This document shows positions 1 through 6,645 of a DNA stretch of 34,443 bases, piece after piece. The translations under genes were made by a program, and so were the position numbers. This DNA is from JAIXRY01 sp964444515 (lineage in GTDB: Bacteria; Patescibacteriota; Minisyncoccia; Phycocordibacterales; UBA9973). The notes beneath the pieces were generated by a model. That model did no database searches. It was given only the letters and a program-made list of their open reading frames with translations, and was not told where the DNA came from. Position 1 is the first letter of the stretch. Every line of letters starts with the position of its first letter. The stretch is taken from NCBI GenBank assembly GCA_964444515.1, contig CAYUGY010000003.1, positions 1 through 34,443 of the forward strand. The letters run 5' to 3'.

Positions 1-54
1 AAAATTATATAAATAAAAAAACCGCTATAGCGGTTTTTTTATTTATATAATTTT
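1..54. terminator. perfect 54-base palindrome, bidirectional terminator
   Basis: The first 54 bases form a perfect palindrome with 27-base arms around CCGCTATAGCGG, flanked by A-run and T-run, so it can act as an intrinsic terminator on either strand. It terminates nadD (minus strand), whose stop codon (39-41) lies inside one arm. The element may extend beyond the window edge. Confidence 0.75.
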
Positions 55-653
55 TTCGAAATAATATATTCTTCCACAAGTGCAGGAATCAGTCCTTCAA
101 GCGAAACATGTTTTTCTAAACAGCCACGGATATGACTGGATGAAACTGTAATTCCTTGATCAATCGATGCGAGTATTTTGATTGGAATATTTTCTGGTAT
201 AACAATTGGTATCCCTCCCCGCTCGAAAAGAATAAAAGAAAACCGAGAGAGTAACAAATCTCCATTTTTCCATTTGATCACTTCTGGTATGAGATCAGAA
301 CCTATAATAATAGAGAAAGACTCATTAGGATACTTCTCCTGCAATGCATTCATTGTATCGATAGTATACGAAGGCTTCGAAAGCGTGTTCTCAAATGAAG
401 AAATTTTCACGTTTGCAGTATGTGAAAATACAAGCTCTGCCATTTTTACTCTTTCTTCAAATGGTGCAAGCGTCGAGTCATCTTTCAAGGGATTTTGTGG
501 AGACACCATGATCCAGACTTCATCAACCAAATCATTGCTGAGTGATCTGTTAACAACAGAAATATGCCCATTATGAATGGGATTAAATGAGCCAAAATAG
601 AGACCGACTGTCTTCTTTTTTTCTGTTTTGTTGTTTTTTATATCTATTGACAT
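39..653 (-). CDS. nadD: nicotinate-mononucleotide adenylyltransferase
   Basis: This 204-aa protein should transfer AMP from ATP to nicotinate mononucleotide to make deamido-NAD, in the cytoplasm. The N-terminal GSFNPIHNGH is the nucleotidyltransferase phosphate-binding motif ((H/T)xGH), IIGSDL is the middle motif, and VSSSHIRG near the C-terminus fits the ISSTxIR motif of NadD. About 14 Lys-rich residues precede the domain. The gene is divergent from the nicotinamidase/pncB pair, so three steps of the route from nicotinamide to deamido-NAD sit together. A TAATAT box ends 5 bases before the ATG, a possible leaderless promoter. The stop codon lies inside the palindrome at the window edge. Function follows from family motifs; bacterial NadD is about 190-215 aa, so the length fits. 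Confidence 0.9.
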   Translation of the reverse strand: MSIDIKNNKTEKKKTVGLYFGSFNPIHNGHISVVNRSLSNDLVDEVWIMVSPQNPLKDDSTLAPFEERVKMAELVFSHTANVKISSFENTLSKPSYTIDTMNALQEKYPNESFSIIIGSDLIPEVIKWKNGDLLLSRFSFILFERGGIPIVIPENIPIKILASIDQGITVSSSHIRGCLEKHVSLEGLIPALVEEYIISKKLYK

Positions 654-692
654 ATATTATATTATTGTGTAGAATATTGAAGGCAGTACCCT

Positions 693-722
693 TTCGACTA
701 TATTTCTGATATAGTGTATATG
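693..722 (+). promoter_or_regulatory. possible promoter of the nicotinamidase-pncB operon
   Basis: TTCGAC (693-698) and TATATG (717-722) are separated by 18 bases in the divergent gap between nadD and the nicotinamidase gene. The match to the sigma-70 consensus is only moderate. It would give a 5' untranslated region of about 30 bases with no visible Shine-Dalgarno. Confidence 0.3.
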
Positions 723-758
723 GTACACAAAGTAACTTAAAAAAGCAAATATATAACA

Positions 759-1415
759 ATGAAAAACAAAAATGGAGTACTTCCGAGCGATGCACTCAAA
801 CATCTATTTGATCCCGATTCCCTGTCATTCATAGTCGTGGACCTTCAGAACGATTTCTGCCCAGGCGGTGCCTTGGCAGTAACGAACGGAGATAAGATCA
901 TTCCTCAAATAAATGATCTTATCCGTGTGATGGTAGACAAAGGGGTGCTGATAGTTGCTTCACGCGACTGGCATCCTGCAGATTCTATCAAAACTAATCC
1001 TCATTTTGTTAATAATTGGCCCGTACACTGTATTGAAAACACAGAAGGTGCCAAACTCCATCCTTCACTTATCATTCCTGATATTGAAATAATCATATCA
1101 AAAGGTACAAGTGGAATTGATGATGGGTACTCAGCTTTTGAAGGAAAAACCGACAAAGGTGAAACCTTGAATGAAGTATTGGACATTGATGAAGTGAACC
1201 AATTAATTGTAACGGGCTTAGCCACTGATTGGTGTGTAAAAGCCACCGTACTCGATGCATTGAAACGTGAAAATCCTTTTACGGTGATTCTTGTTGAAGA
1301 TGCGATTGCCGGTGTAAACATTAACCCCGATGATAGCGACAAAGCTATAGCAGAAATGCTTGAAGCTGGTGCTATTATCGCAACAACAAAGGAGATCTGC
1401 GATGCGTTATCATAG
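759..1415 (+). CDS. pncA: nicotinamidase (PncA-like isochorismatase fold)
   Basis: A 218-aa cysteine hydrolase that should deamidate nicotinamide to nicotinate, the first step of NAD salvage. The expected triad is visible: Asp28 in VVDLQNDF, Lys115 in IISKGT and Cys159 in ATDWCVKAT. The metal-site pattern is also present (Asp70 and His72 in SRDWHP, His90 in WPVHC). Length matches bacterial PncA. The last 14 bases overlap the start of pncB, so the two genes are translationally coupled and act in sequence. No Shine-Dalgarno is seen upstream of the ATG. A ureidoacrylate or isochorismate hydrolase from the same fold is possible in principle, but the metal motif and the pncB partner make nicotinamidase the best call. 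Confidence 0.9.
   Translation: MKNKNGVLPSDALKHLFDPDSLSFIVVDLQNDFCPGGALAVTNGDKIIPQINDLIRVMVDKGVLIVASRDWHPADSIKTNPHFVNNWPVHCIENTEGAKLHPSLIIPDIEIIISKGTSGIDDGYSAFEGKTDKGETLNEVLDIDEVNQLIVTGLATDWCVKATVLDALKRENPFTVILVEDAIAGVNINPDDSDKAIAEMLEAGAIIATTKEICDALS
1388..1394 (+). promoter_or_regulatory. Shine-Dalgarno that sets the pncB start
   Basis: AAAGGAG lies 7 bases upstream of the ATG at 1402, inside the end of the nicotinamidase gene. It supports 1402 over the upstream in-frame ATG at 1360. It is the clearest Shine-Dalgarno I see in the window, where most starts have none. Confidence 0.75.
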
Positions 1416-2697
1416 TACAATGGATCTTCGTCGTATCGATGAAGAAACAATGGAAGCTCCTATCGTTCGCAGTTTACTGGAAGACGACTTCTATAAATTT
1501 GCAATGGGACAATTCCTGTTCACACACAAAAGCAATCTTGGTGACAAAGTTATGGAATGGCATTTCAAAAATCGCACAAAATCTGTGCAATTGGAATATC
1601 ACATATCTGAAGAAGATTTCCAAAACGAGTACAAGCATGTTGTTAATCTGAAAGCTGACAAAAGTGAACTACATTATCTTCGTGGAACAAATGAGTACGA
1701 ATCTCGAATGTTCTCCGAGGGATACTTGGAACATTTAGCTAATCTGCAAATTCCTGCAGTCAATTTCGGAACACATGAATTCCAACCTGTTATCAATCCA
1801 AAAGGTAAATGGTTACACAGTATGCATGCAGAAATGCCGACGCTTCGTATCATCAATGGACTGTTTTATAGAAACCAGATGAAAAAAATGTCTCGCATTG
1901 AAAGAGAAATGATATATATGGAAGGAGTCAAAAGACTACATTTTTTCATCACAGAGATAAAAAAACATCCATATATTAGATTTTCTGACTTTGGAAACCG
2001 AAGAGCGTTTTCTACTCCATGGCATGAATATGTGGTGGAAAGATTAACAGAAGAATTACCTGGTCAGTTCATTGGAACTTCCAATGTATATTTGGCCAAC
2101 AAATTCGGACTAACTCCAATTGGTACTTGTGCTCACGAACTTTCAATGGGTATGAATGCACTTGCATTTGATGGAACAAAGCAATCTTTGATAAATTCAA
2201 ACATTGAACTACATCAGCTCTGGTGGAGACAATATGGCCAAGGGCTTTCGATTAGTCTACCTGATACGTTGGGTACAAAATGGACACTTGAAAATCTGTC
2301 TGACGAAACATTTCGTGATTGGAAAGGTTCCCGTTTGGATTCAATGGATCCAATGCAAGCTATTCCCCTATTCATAGAAAAATACGAAAGCTTAGGAATT
2401 GATCCACGCAAAAAGTTACTCATCCCAAGTGATGGACTGGATATTAAATCAACAATTACTATTGCGAATCGTTTTCACGAAAAAATAGACTTGTCATTTG
2501 GTATAGGTACTCACCTCACAAACAATCTCGGTCTTCAGACCTTGTCGATTGTGATGAAGCCATATGCATTAGATGGCAAAGCTTGCGTCAAATTGTCAGA
2601 CAATTTAGCAAAAGCGACCGGAGATTTACAAACAGTAAATGATTACAAAAAAGCCCTAGGCTATGATGTAACATTTTCGGAAAGTCCTACGGTTTAA
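1402..2697 (+). CDS. pncB: nicotinate phosphoribosyltransferase
   Basis: A 431-aa enzyme that converts nicotinate and PRPP to nicotinate mononucleotide, the substrate of NadD. Family landmarks are the N-terminal LLEDDFYKFAMGQ block, FGNRRAFS, and GTCAHELSMGMNAL, which contains the His expected to be phosphorylated by ATP; a late GIGTHLTNNLG segment fits the PRPP-binding region. The frame is open from 1360, but the AAAGGAG at 1388 and the overlap with the nicotinamidase stop favour ATG 1402. The gene is followed at once by a good terminator (2701-2730). Together with the upstream gene and nadD it gives a short salvage route from nicotinamide to deamido-NAD; an NAD synthetase is not in the window. 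Confidence 0.93.
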   Translation: MRYHSTMDLRRIDEETMEAPIVRSLLEDDFYKFAMGQFLFTHKSNLGDKVMEWHFKNRTKSVQLEYHISEEDFQNEYKHVVNLKADKSELHYLRGTNEYESRMFSEGYLEHLANLQIPAVNFGTHEFQPVINPKGKWLHSMHAEMPTLRIINGLFYRNQMKKMSRIEREMIYMEGVKRLHFFITEIKKHPYIRFSDFGNRRAFSTPWHEYVVERLTEELPGQFIGTSNVYLANKFGLTPIGTCAHELSMGMNALAFDGTKQSLINSNIELHQLWWRQYGQGLSISLPDTLGTKWTLENLSDETFRDWKGSRLDSMDPMQAIPLFIEKYESLGIDPRKKLLIPSDGLDIKSTITIANRFHEKIDLSFGIGTHLTNNLGLQTLSIVMKPYALDGKACVKLSDNLAKATGDLQTVNDYKKALGYDVTFSESPTV

Positions 2698-2700
2698 CAA

Positions 2701-2730
2701 TACCCCTCTTTACAGAGGGGTTCTTTTTTT
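2701..2730 (+). terminator. intrinsic terminator after pncB
   Basis: ACCCCTCT and AGAGGGGT form an 8-bp stem followed by TTCTTTTTTT, directly after the pncB stop codon. Confidence 0.9.
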
Positions 2731-2804
2731 GAATTTCCCTAGCAAGGAAATTCACGTCGGAAGAAATTCTATAAGCGAAGCTTTAGAATTTTTCTGACAC
2801 TGAA
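2731..2804 (+). repeat. two-hairpin intergenic repeat, copy 1
   Basis: Hairpin A is GAATTTCC / GGAAATTC with a 7-base loop (2731-2753). Hairpin B runs from GTCGGAAGAAATT to AATTTTTCTGAC (2756-2798). The element starts in the T-run of the pncB terminator. Two more copies lie at 5731-5800 (same strand) and 8449-8519 (opposite strand), each at the 3' end of a gene in the same relative orientation. Confidence 0.7.
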
Positions 2805-2825
2805 TTTTAAGACACAAGTTTTCTA

Positions 2826-2834
2826 TGATACGAT
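2826..2834 (+). promoter_or_regulatory. extended -10 of smpB, leaderless start predicted
   Basis: TGATACGAT (TGN plus TACGAT, the hexamer at 2829-2834) ends exactly 6 bases before the smpB ATG at 2841, so transcription should begin at or next to the start codon. No clear -35 is seen. Confidence 0.5.
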
Positions 2835-2840
2835 AGTCTT

Positions 2841-3278
2841 ATGTCGCTTATTCGCAACAAAAAAGCCAATTTCAATTATGAAATTGTCGACAAAATCGAA
2901 GCAGGAATTCAGCTCACCGGACAAGAAGTGAAGTCTATTCGTGCTGGCCAAGGAAATATCGATAGTGCTTTCGTCGTCTTTTCTGATGGAGAACTGGAGC
3001 TCGTTGGAATGAATATTCCGCCGTATCAACCAAAAAATACTTCGCCTGCATATGACCGCGAACGCACACGAAAACTCCTCGTGAGTAAAAAAGAGATTCG
3101 TGATTTGATCACCGAACGTGACGCAAAGAAATTGACACTATTCCCTGTTTCGTTGTACAATAAGGGCACCAAAATCAAAGTAGAAATTGCTTTGGGTAGA
3201 GGTAAAAAAGTCTTCGACAAACGCGAAACAATCAAGAAACGTGATGTCGAACGAGAAATGCGAAGAGTAATGAAGTAA
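2841..3278 (+). CDS. smpB: SsrA-binding protein SmpB
   Basis: A 145-aa protein that binds tmRNA and brings it to stalled ribosomes for trans-translation. It begins with the typical N-terminus (RNKKANFNYEI), has the family motif GQEVKSIRAG and the central LLVSKKEI segment, and ends in a basic tail (KKVFDKRETIKKRDVEREM) that enters the empty mRNA channel. Length is close to that of other SmpB proteins (about 150-160 aa). Its RNA partner, ssrA, starts 33 bases downstream on the same strand, so the two are probably co-transcribed and the RNA processed out. The start codon is fixed by a -10 box 6 bases upstream. Confidence 0.95.
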   Translation: MSLIRNKKANFNYEIVDKIEAGIQLTGQEVKSIRAGQGNIDSAFVVFSDGELELVGMNIPPYQPKNTSPAYDRERTRKLLVSKKEIRDLITERDAKKLTLFPVSLYNKGTKIKVEIALGRGKKVFDKRETIKKRDVEREMRRVMK

Positions 3279-3310
3279 AAACTCTTTCAAATTCTTTGAA
3301 AAAACAATAT

Positions 3311-3696
3311 GGGGATGCCAGGCATCGACAATAATGATTAGCCTTTTGGTGCATACCAAGCTCGTACGCAACTTGCAAAACTACGTACAAAAACTGAAAT
3401 GCAAAAAACTCTTTTGCAGTAAAGTCTCCATTCTTCGGAGTGAACGACTTTGCTTTTGCTACTGCTTAATTGCGTAGTATGTTCGTCTATTTGATCCATA
3501 ATAAAATAGCGCGAGCATCATATCATTATGGTAAGAAATAATTACGTCCGAAATTATTTCCGACAATTTAGGAATCGAGTGATTGCTGGTTTGTTGTTTT
3601 GATACAACAATCATTCTAAAAAAACCAAAATAACTATGTATGTAGATTCCATCTGTGCATCATCATTGCACTGGGGTTCGAATCCCCACATCTCCA
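3311..3696 (+). ncRNA. ssrA: transfer-messenger RNA
   Basis: The 5' end GGGGATG pairs with CATCTCC (3689-3695) to form the tRNA-like acceptor stem; A3696 is the discriminator. The T-arm is TGGGG-TTCGAAT-CCCCA (3672-3688). CCA is not encoded (CAT follows), so it must be added afterwards. A tag reading frame starts at the resume codon GCA at 3401 and ends at TAA 3467-3469. It gives a 22-residue tag that begins AKNSFAVK and ends NDFAFATA, with a hydrophobic small-residue end like those recognised by ClpXP-type proteases (compare YALAA and the YAFA of mycoplasmas). The tag is longer than the 10-residue E. coli tag. It follows smpB directly. At 386 nt its length is normal. Confidence 0.92.
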
Positions 3697-3745
3697 CATT
3701 TTTAAAACGCACAATATTTGTGCGTTTTAAAAATGTGGAGATGTG
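3687..3745 (+). repeat. 28-bp perfect inverted repeat overlapping the tmRNA 3' end
   Basis: Bases 3687-3714 and 3718-3745 are perfect inverse complements with a 3-base loop. The inner part (AAAACGCACAA / TTGTGCGTTTT) would serve as the ssrA terminator. The outer left part is the 3' strand of the tmRNA acceptor stem, so the hairpin competes with the tmRNA fold. An inverted copy of the tmRNA T-arm text (GGATTCGAAC, 3772-3781) follows the right arm after a separate hairpin (3747-3768, ACGAATGAA / TTCATTCGT). Confidence 0.8.
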
Positions 3746-3886
3746 AACGAATGAACTGCTTCATTCGTGTGGGATTCGAACGGCCGGAGCTATAGTTGCT
3801 TTGCAACAGGCGAGGCGGGGTCGCGAACACTTAGTAGAATTGGAGCGGAGCGAACAATTATACTTAGTGATTCGTGACTCAACTCT

Positions 3887-3900
3887 CCACATCTCCACAT
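3887..3900 (+). repeat. direct repeat of the tmRNA 3' end (possible att remnant)
   Basis: CCACATCTCCACAT here is identical to 3686-3699, the 3' end of tmRNA plus three bases; a 13-base inverted copy lies at 3733-3745. The two direct copies bracket a ~187-base gene-free segment. The 3' end of ssrA is a well-known integration site for mobile elements, so this may be the scar of a lost element. No integrase is visible. Confidence 0.5.
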
Positions 3901-3903
3901 AAC

Positions 3904-3933
3904 AAAAAACCGCATTCGTGCGGTTTTTGTTTT
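3904..3933. terminator. bidirectional terminator between ssrA region and helical-protein pair
   Basis: AAAAAACCGCA and TGCGGTTTTT form a stem around TTCG, with T-rich DNA on both outer sides. It can end transcripts from the ssrA side (+) and from the two-gene unit on the minus strand. Confidence 0.8.
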
Positions 3934-3944
3934 TGCTTATTTTT

Positions 3945-4325
3945 TTATTCTTGAGCAGAAACTATATTTTGTTTTATCTCTTCTGCTTCTATATCATCTG
4001 CAATTTGAGAAATTTGTTGATGAGCTTCATCTATGTCTTTTAATTCCCTTTCTACAAAATTCATATCATTTTCTAGCTCTTGTTCTATCTTTTCAAGCAT
4101 TTCGTCATGTTCTTTTTGTAAATCTTGCATCTCGGGTTCACTTGAAAGATCGACACCGGCATCGACAATATCAGACTCTATTTCTGACTGTAGAATACTT
4201 TTTATTTCAGTAAGCAGTCCTTTTGTTAGTTCACCTTGTTCTCCTAAAACAGCTAATGCTTTAATTTTTGTATCAGAAGAATAATCACTATTTTCCAAAA
4301 AATCTCTTAATTCTTGTATTGTCAT
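3945..4325 (-). CDS. hypothetical acidic helical protein
   Basis: I do not recognise a family. The 126-aa product is acidic and almost entirely predicted helix. Residues about 1-45 look like a small helical domain (TIQELRDFLENSDYSSDTKIKALAVLGEQGELTKGLL). Residues about 65-120 are a Glu/Gln/Asp-rich stretch with heptad-like spacing (HDEMLEKIEQELENDMNFVERELKDID is the core), probably a coiled coil. No signal peptide or membrane segment is seen. It starts 2 bases after the stop of the upstream gene (4328-5101), so the two are co-transcribed and probably act together. The ATG has no Shine-Dalgarno; coupling to the upstream stop is likely. Confidence 0.65.
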   Translation of the reverse strand: MTIQELRDFLENSDYSSDTKIKALAVLGEQGELTKGLLTEIKSILQSEIESDIVDAGVDLSSEPEMQDLQKEHDEMLEKIEQELENDMNFVERELKDIDEAHQQISQIADDIEAEEIKQNIVSAQE

Positions 4326-4327
4326 AA

Positions 4328-5101
4328 TTATGCAGCCATTTGAGCTTCTAAGTTTTCGACCGTATCATACTGTGCAAGCTTCGCTTTGATTTTTTCTAAT
4401 TTTGCCATTTGAATCTCAGCTTTTCGTTCAAGAATACTTCGCATCATTGCATTTTTCTTGTTTACAAAACTTTCTTTTGCATTATGTGCAAGCATTTTTG
4501 CACTATCGATAGAATTTTTACCATAATCAACAACCTTATCAAATCGATCAACAGTTGCTTCTTTTGCGATATTTAGTTTTTCAACCGTCTTGTCCTTTAC
4601 CAAACCACTAACAGCTTCGACAAACAAGGCTTTGTCTTTTGCAAATTCAGCAACTTGACCAGATTTGTTTGATATAAATTCTTTTGTTTGAGAAGCTTTT
4701 TCAGCACTAAATTGATATGCTTTTACAGCTTTATCTCCAGTCCAGTCTTCGAATTGTGTTATTTTATCATTAACATAATCTGCACCTTTTGTTATTTTTC
4801 CGTCAACATATTCTACTCCCTGAGTATATTTTTCTGCAACAAACTGTGCCCCTTCGACTGTTTTTTCTTTTACCTGATCTTTTGCATACCCTACCGCTTC
4901 CGGAGCAGAAAGCACTCCAACGGCACCTGATTTGAAAAACCTTCCAATTTTTGAAAACCCTGTTTTAGTCCAAGAAGAGAGTCTGTCTTTTGCTTTTGTT
5001 ATTGATTCAGCTAGTTGTTCAAATCGCTCTTGACCTTTATCTGTCAAAGCCTCTTTTTCGACAGAAGGAGTATTCTCGTTACTATTTTCTTTTTCCATCA
5101 T
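4328..5101 (-). CDS. hypothetical amphipathic-repeat protein (LEA/apolipoprotein-like helix)
   Basis: No family is assigned. From the chosen start the product is 257 aa. After an acidic N-terminus and a short hydrophobic patch (KSGAVGVLSAPEAVGYA), residues about 75-215 hold degenerate 11-residue repeats rich in Lys, Ala, Asp and aromatic residues, with recurring units such as KITKGADYVNDK, GDKAVKAYQFSAEK and KDKTVEKLN. This resembles the long amphipathic helices of LEA or apolipoprotein-like proteins that lie on membranes. A Lys/Glu coiled coil follows (ILERKAEIQMAKLEKIKAK). The frame is open to a TTG at 5155; ATG 5101 or 5098 is a likelier start. It forms a two-gene unit with 3945-4325. Membrane association is an inference from composition. 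Confidence 0.65.
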   Translation of the reverse strand: MMEKENSNENTPSVEKEALTDKGQERFEQLAESITKAKDRLSSWTKTGFSKIGRFFKSGAVGVLSAPEAVGYAKDQVKEKTVEGAQFVAEKYTQGVEYVDGKITKGADYVNDKITQFEDWTGDKAVKAYQFSAEKASQTKEFISNKSGQVAEFAKDKALFVEAVSGLVKDKTVEKLNIAKEATVDRFDKVVDYGKNSIDSAKMLAHNAKESFVNKKNAMMRSILERKAEIQMAKLEKIKAKLAQYDTVENLEAQMAA

Positions 5102-5266
5102 ACACTTATTACTTTCATAAAAATCAACATAATAATCGACAATTTTAGAATTCAAAAAATATCTAAAACTGTATCAAGTATACCTAACTGACAAATAAAA
5201 GATATGTGTAAAAAAACATATCAAAAAACCTTGTTTTATAAGACTATTTTATGCAATATCTAACTA

Positions 5267-5295
5267 TTGACAATATGTATTTAATATGATATACT
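5267..5295 (+). promoter_or_regulatory. near-consensus sigma-70 promoter of the lipoprotein gene
   Basis: TTGACA (5267-5272), a 17-base spacer and TATACT (5290-5295), with TGA just before the -10 (extended -10). This is the best consensus promoter in the window. Transcription should start near 5302, leaving a leader of about 86 bases. Confidence 0.8.
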
Positions 5296-5329
5296 ATTAT
5301 CAGATTTGAAACGACTTAATTGTCTGTTG

Positions 5330-5371
5330 TTGGGTTACCATAGTTCCTTTATAGGATCTGTGGCAACCCAA
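5330..5371 (+). promoter_or_regulatory. hairpin in the lipoprotein mRNA leader
   Basis: TTGGGTT and AACCCAA close a long imperfect hairpin. Inside are CCA/TGG, AG/CT and CCT-TTAT-AGG pairs with single mismatches between them. It ends 16 bases before the ATG at 5388. It could be a stability element, an attenuator or a translational switch; it matches no riboswitch class I recognise. Confidence 0.5.
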
Positions 5372-5387
5372 TAAATAAACAATCGTC

Positions 5388-5684
5388 ATGAAAAAAGTAC
5401 TTTTTATTTTTACCATCGCCTTAATAGGCACAAATTTTACTGCTTGCGATAGCTTTTCTGTACCTGAATATGATGTAACAGTCGTAGCAAAACAAAACTC
5501 TTTAGTAGATAATATGATGCTTACCAACCCGGTAGTGACAGTAACAGCTGGCGGTGATACTATCATCACACAATGTGAAGACAGTTTAACCCTTAATCAT
5601 TCATTCCCTTTCAAAGGAAAGATGCGGAAGGGTCAGCAGCAACGTTACGGATATGTTTACACAAGCCAATTAGGCAGTAAATAA
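5388..5684 (+). CDS. small predicted lipoprotein, function unknown
   Basis: A 98-aa protein with a lipoprotein signal: MKK, a hydrophobic core (VLFIFTIALIG) and a lipobox-like FTAC with Cys20 as the likely acylated residue, so it should be anchored on the outer face of the membrane. The mature part of about 78 residues is probably beta-rich (YDVTVVAKQ, PVVTVTAGGDTIITQ) and contains one further Cys (in ITQCEDS). I recognise no domain. It is a single-gene unit with its own near-consensus promoter, a folded leader and a good terminator, which suggests high or regulated expression. ATG 5388 is the only sensible start. Confidence 0.7.
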   Translation: MKKVLFIFTIALIGTNFTACDSFSVPEYDVTVVAKQNSLVDNMMLTNPVVTVTAGGDTIITQCEDSLTLNHSFPFKGKMRKGQQQRYGYVYTSQLGSK

Positions 5685-5702
5685 ATTAAGGACTTCGACT
5701 CG

Positions 5703-5733
5703 ACCCGCTTTGTTTAACACAAAGCGGGTTTTT
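5703..5733 (+). terminator. intrinsic terminator after the lipoprotein gene
   Basis: ACCCGCTTTG and CAAAGCGGGT form a GC-rich stem followed by TTTTT. It leads directly into the second copy of the two-hairpin repeat. Confidence 0.88.
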
Positions 5734-5800
5734 GAATTTCCATAACAAGGAAATTCATGCCGGAAGAAATTTAAGGAAGAGTCTTGTGATTTTTTATGAC
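5731..5800 (+). repeat. two-hairpin intergenic repeat, copy 2
   Basis: Hairpin A is GAATTTCC / GGAAATTC (5734-5756), identical in both arms to copy 1. Hairpin B begins CCGGAAGAAATT and is partly degenerate, ending TTTTTTATGAC. Its centre (TTTAAGGAAGAGTCTTGTGA) matches copy 3 better than copy 1. It starts in the terminator T-run. Confidence 0.65.
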
Positions 5801-5809
5801 TAATTTTCC

Positions 5810-6538
5810 TTATTTCTCAAATATCTCCGTCCGCTCAATTCTCCACGCAAGTGCCGGTACACCAAGCTTACCTCCGATATCCATACATAATTGCCGAATA
5901 TACGTCCCACTCGAAACCGTTGCTACGCATTTGGCAATCAAAAAATGTTCTTCTTTGTTTTGTAAAAAATGCCCCCACTCTTTCAGAATTTCTTGTTGTC
6001 TAAAATCCCCTTTCACCTTCCCTATTCGCTCTTTGGTTTCTGATAATAATTCATCGGCAGATTTTTCTTCAAATCCTAAAACTTGAATATCAGAAATTTC
6101 CACTTCGTGTGTCGGAGCAATCACTGCCTTACCTTCCCTTGCATATTGCCATAACGGAATTCCGTCGACTGTTTTTGAAGAATACATTGGATAGATTTGA
6201 TTTTGCTTGCCTTCGAAGGACGAAACCACTTTAGTGATTTCGTTCTGTTGTGGTTCTCTCGATTGTAAACTTTCGGTATTAAGCTTACCGAGAATATCTC
6301 CTGTATCAGTTCCTGTGCCGAACAAAATCTCAAATTCATAGACTTTTGAAAGTCCGTTAAAATCCTCTTTTCGATGAACATCTTCTCCAGTCAAAACAAT
6401 CAACACACCTGAAGCTAGTGGGTCCAAACGCCCCGCATAGGTCATAGAAACACTGGAATCTAAGGCTTTTTCGACACGAACCCTGTCCAAGACCTCAAGT
6501 GGTGTTTCTCCTTCATTTTTATGGATTTCCAAAATCAT
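5810..6538 (-). CDS. truB: tRNA pseudouridine(55) synthase
   Basis: A 242-aa enzyme that should make pseudouridine 55 in the T-loop of tRNAs. The catalytic motif YAGRLDPLASGVL carries Asp39; further family blocks are KVYEFEILFGTGTDTGD and GTYIRQLCMDIG near the C-terminus. It lacks a C-terminal PUA-type extension, so it is at the short end of the family. The N-terminus (IHKNEGETPLEVL) varies from the usual VDKPxGxTS. The frame is open to a GTG at 6556, but TTGACG-N16-TACTAT ends exactly 6 bases before ATG 6538, so the GTG would lie upstream of the transcription start; I choose 6538 and predict a leaderless mRNA. Confidence 0.92.
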   Translation of the reverse strand: MILEIHKNEGETPLEVLDRVRVEKALDSSVSMTYAGRLDPLASGVLIVLTGEDVHRKEDFNGLSKVYEFEILFGTGTDTGDILGKLNTESLQSREPQQNEITKVVSSFEGKQNQIYPMYSSKTVDGIPLWQYAREGKAVIAPTHEVEISDIQVLGFEEKSADELLSETKERIGKVKGDFRQQEILKEWGHFLQNKEEHFLIAKCVATVSSGTYIRQLCMDIGGKLGVPALAWRIERTEIFEK

Positions 6539-6544
6539 ACCCTT

Positions 6545-6572
6545 ATAGTACCGCACAAAACCGCCCCGTCAA
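6545..6572 (-). promoter_or_regulatory. truB promoter, leaderless
   Basis: On the minus strand, TTGACG (6567-6572), a 16-base spacer and TACTAT (6545-6550), then 6 bases to ATG 6538. It lies back to back with the infC promoter. Confidence 0.7.
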
Positions 6573-6577
6573 AAACC

Positions 6578-6606
6578 TTGCTTTTTTTAATAATATAGGC
6601 TATTAT
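6578..6606 (+). promoter_or_regulatory. infC-rpmI-rplT promoter
   Basis: TTGCTT (6578-6583), a 17-base spacer and TATTAT (6601-6606). Transcription should start near 6613, giving a leader of about 33 bases with a weak ACGAAA / TTTTCGT hairpin before the TTG start. Confidence 0.55.
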
Positions 6607-6645
6607 TGACCTTACGAAACCGTCTATGTTTTCGTATTTCTTACA

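Noticed and set aside
178..576. Long open frames antisense to known genes (for example 178-576 +, 1001-1450 -, 25420-25893 +, 31797-32324 +)
   Set aside because: All lie opposite well-identified genes and show no family motif, promoter or ribosome site; they are shadows of the coding strand.
3769..3850. tRNA gene suggested by GGATTCGAAC text behind ssrA
   Set aside because: No D-arm, anticodon arm or 7-bp acceptor stem can be built on either strand; it is better explained as an inverted fragment of the tmRNA T-arm.
6539..6556. GTG 6556 as the truB start
   Set aside because: The -10 box TACTAT lies between the GTG and ATG 6538, so the GTG would be upstream of the transcript.
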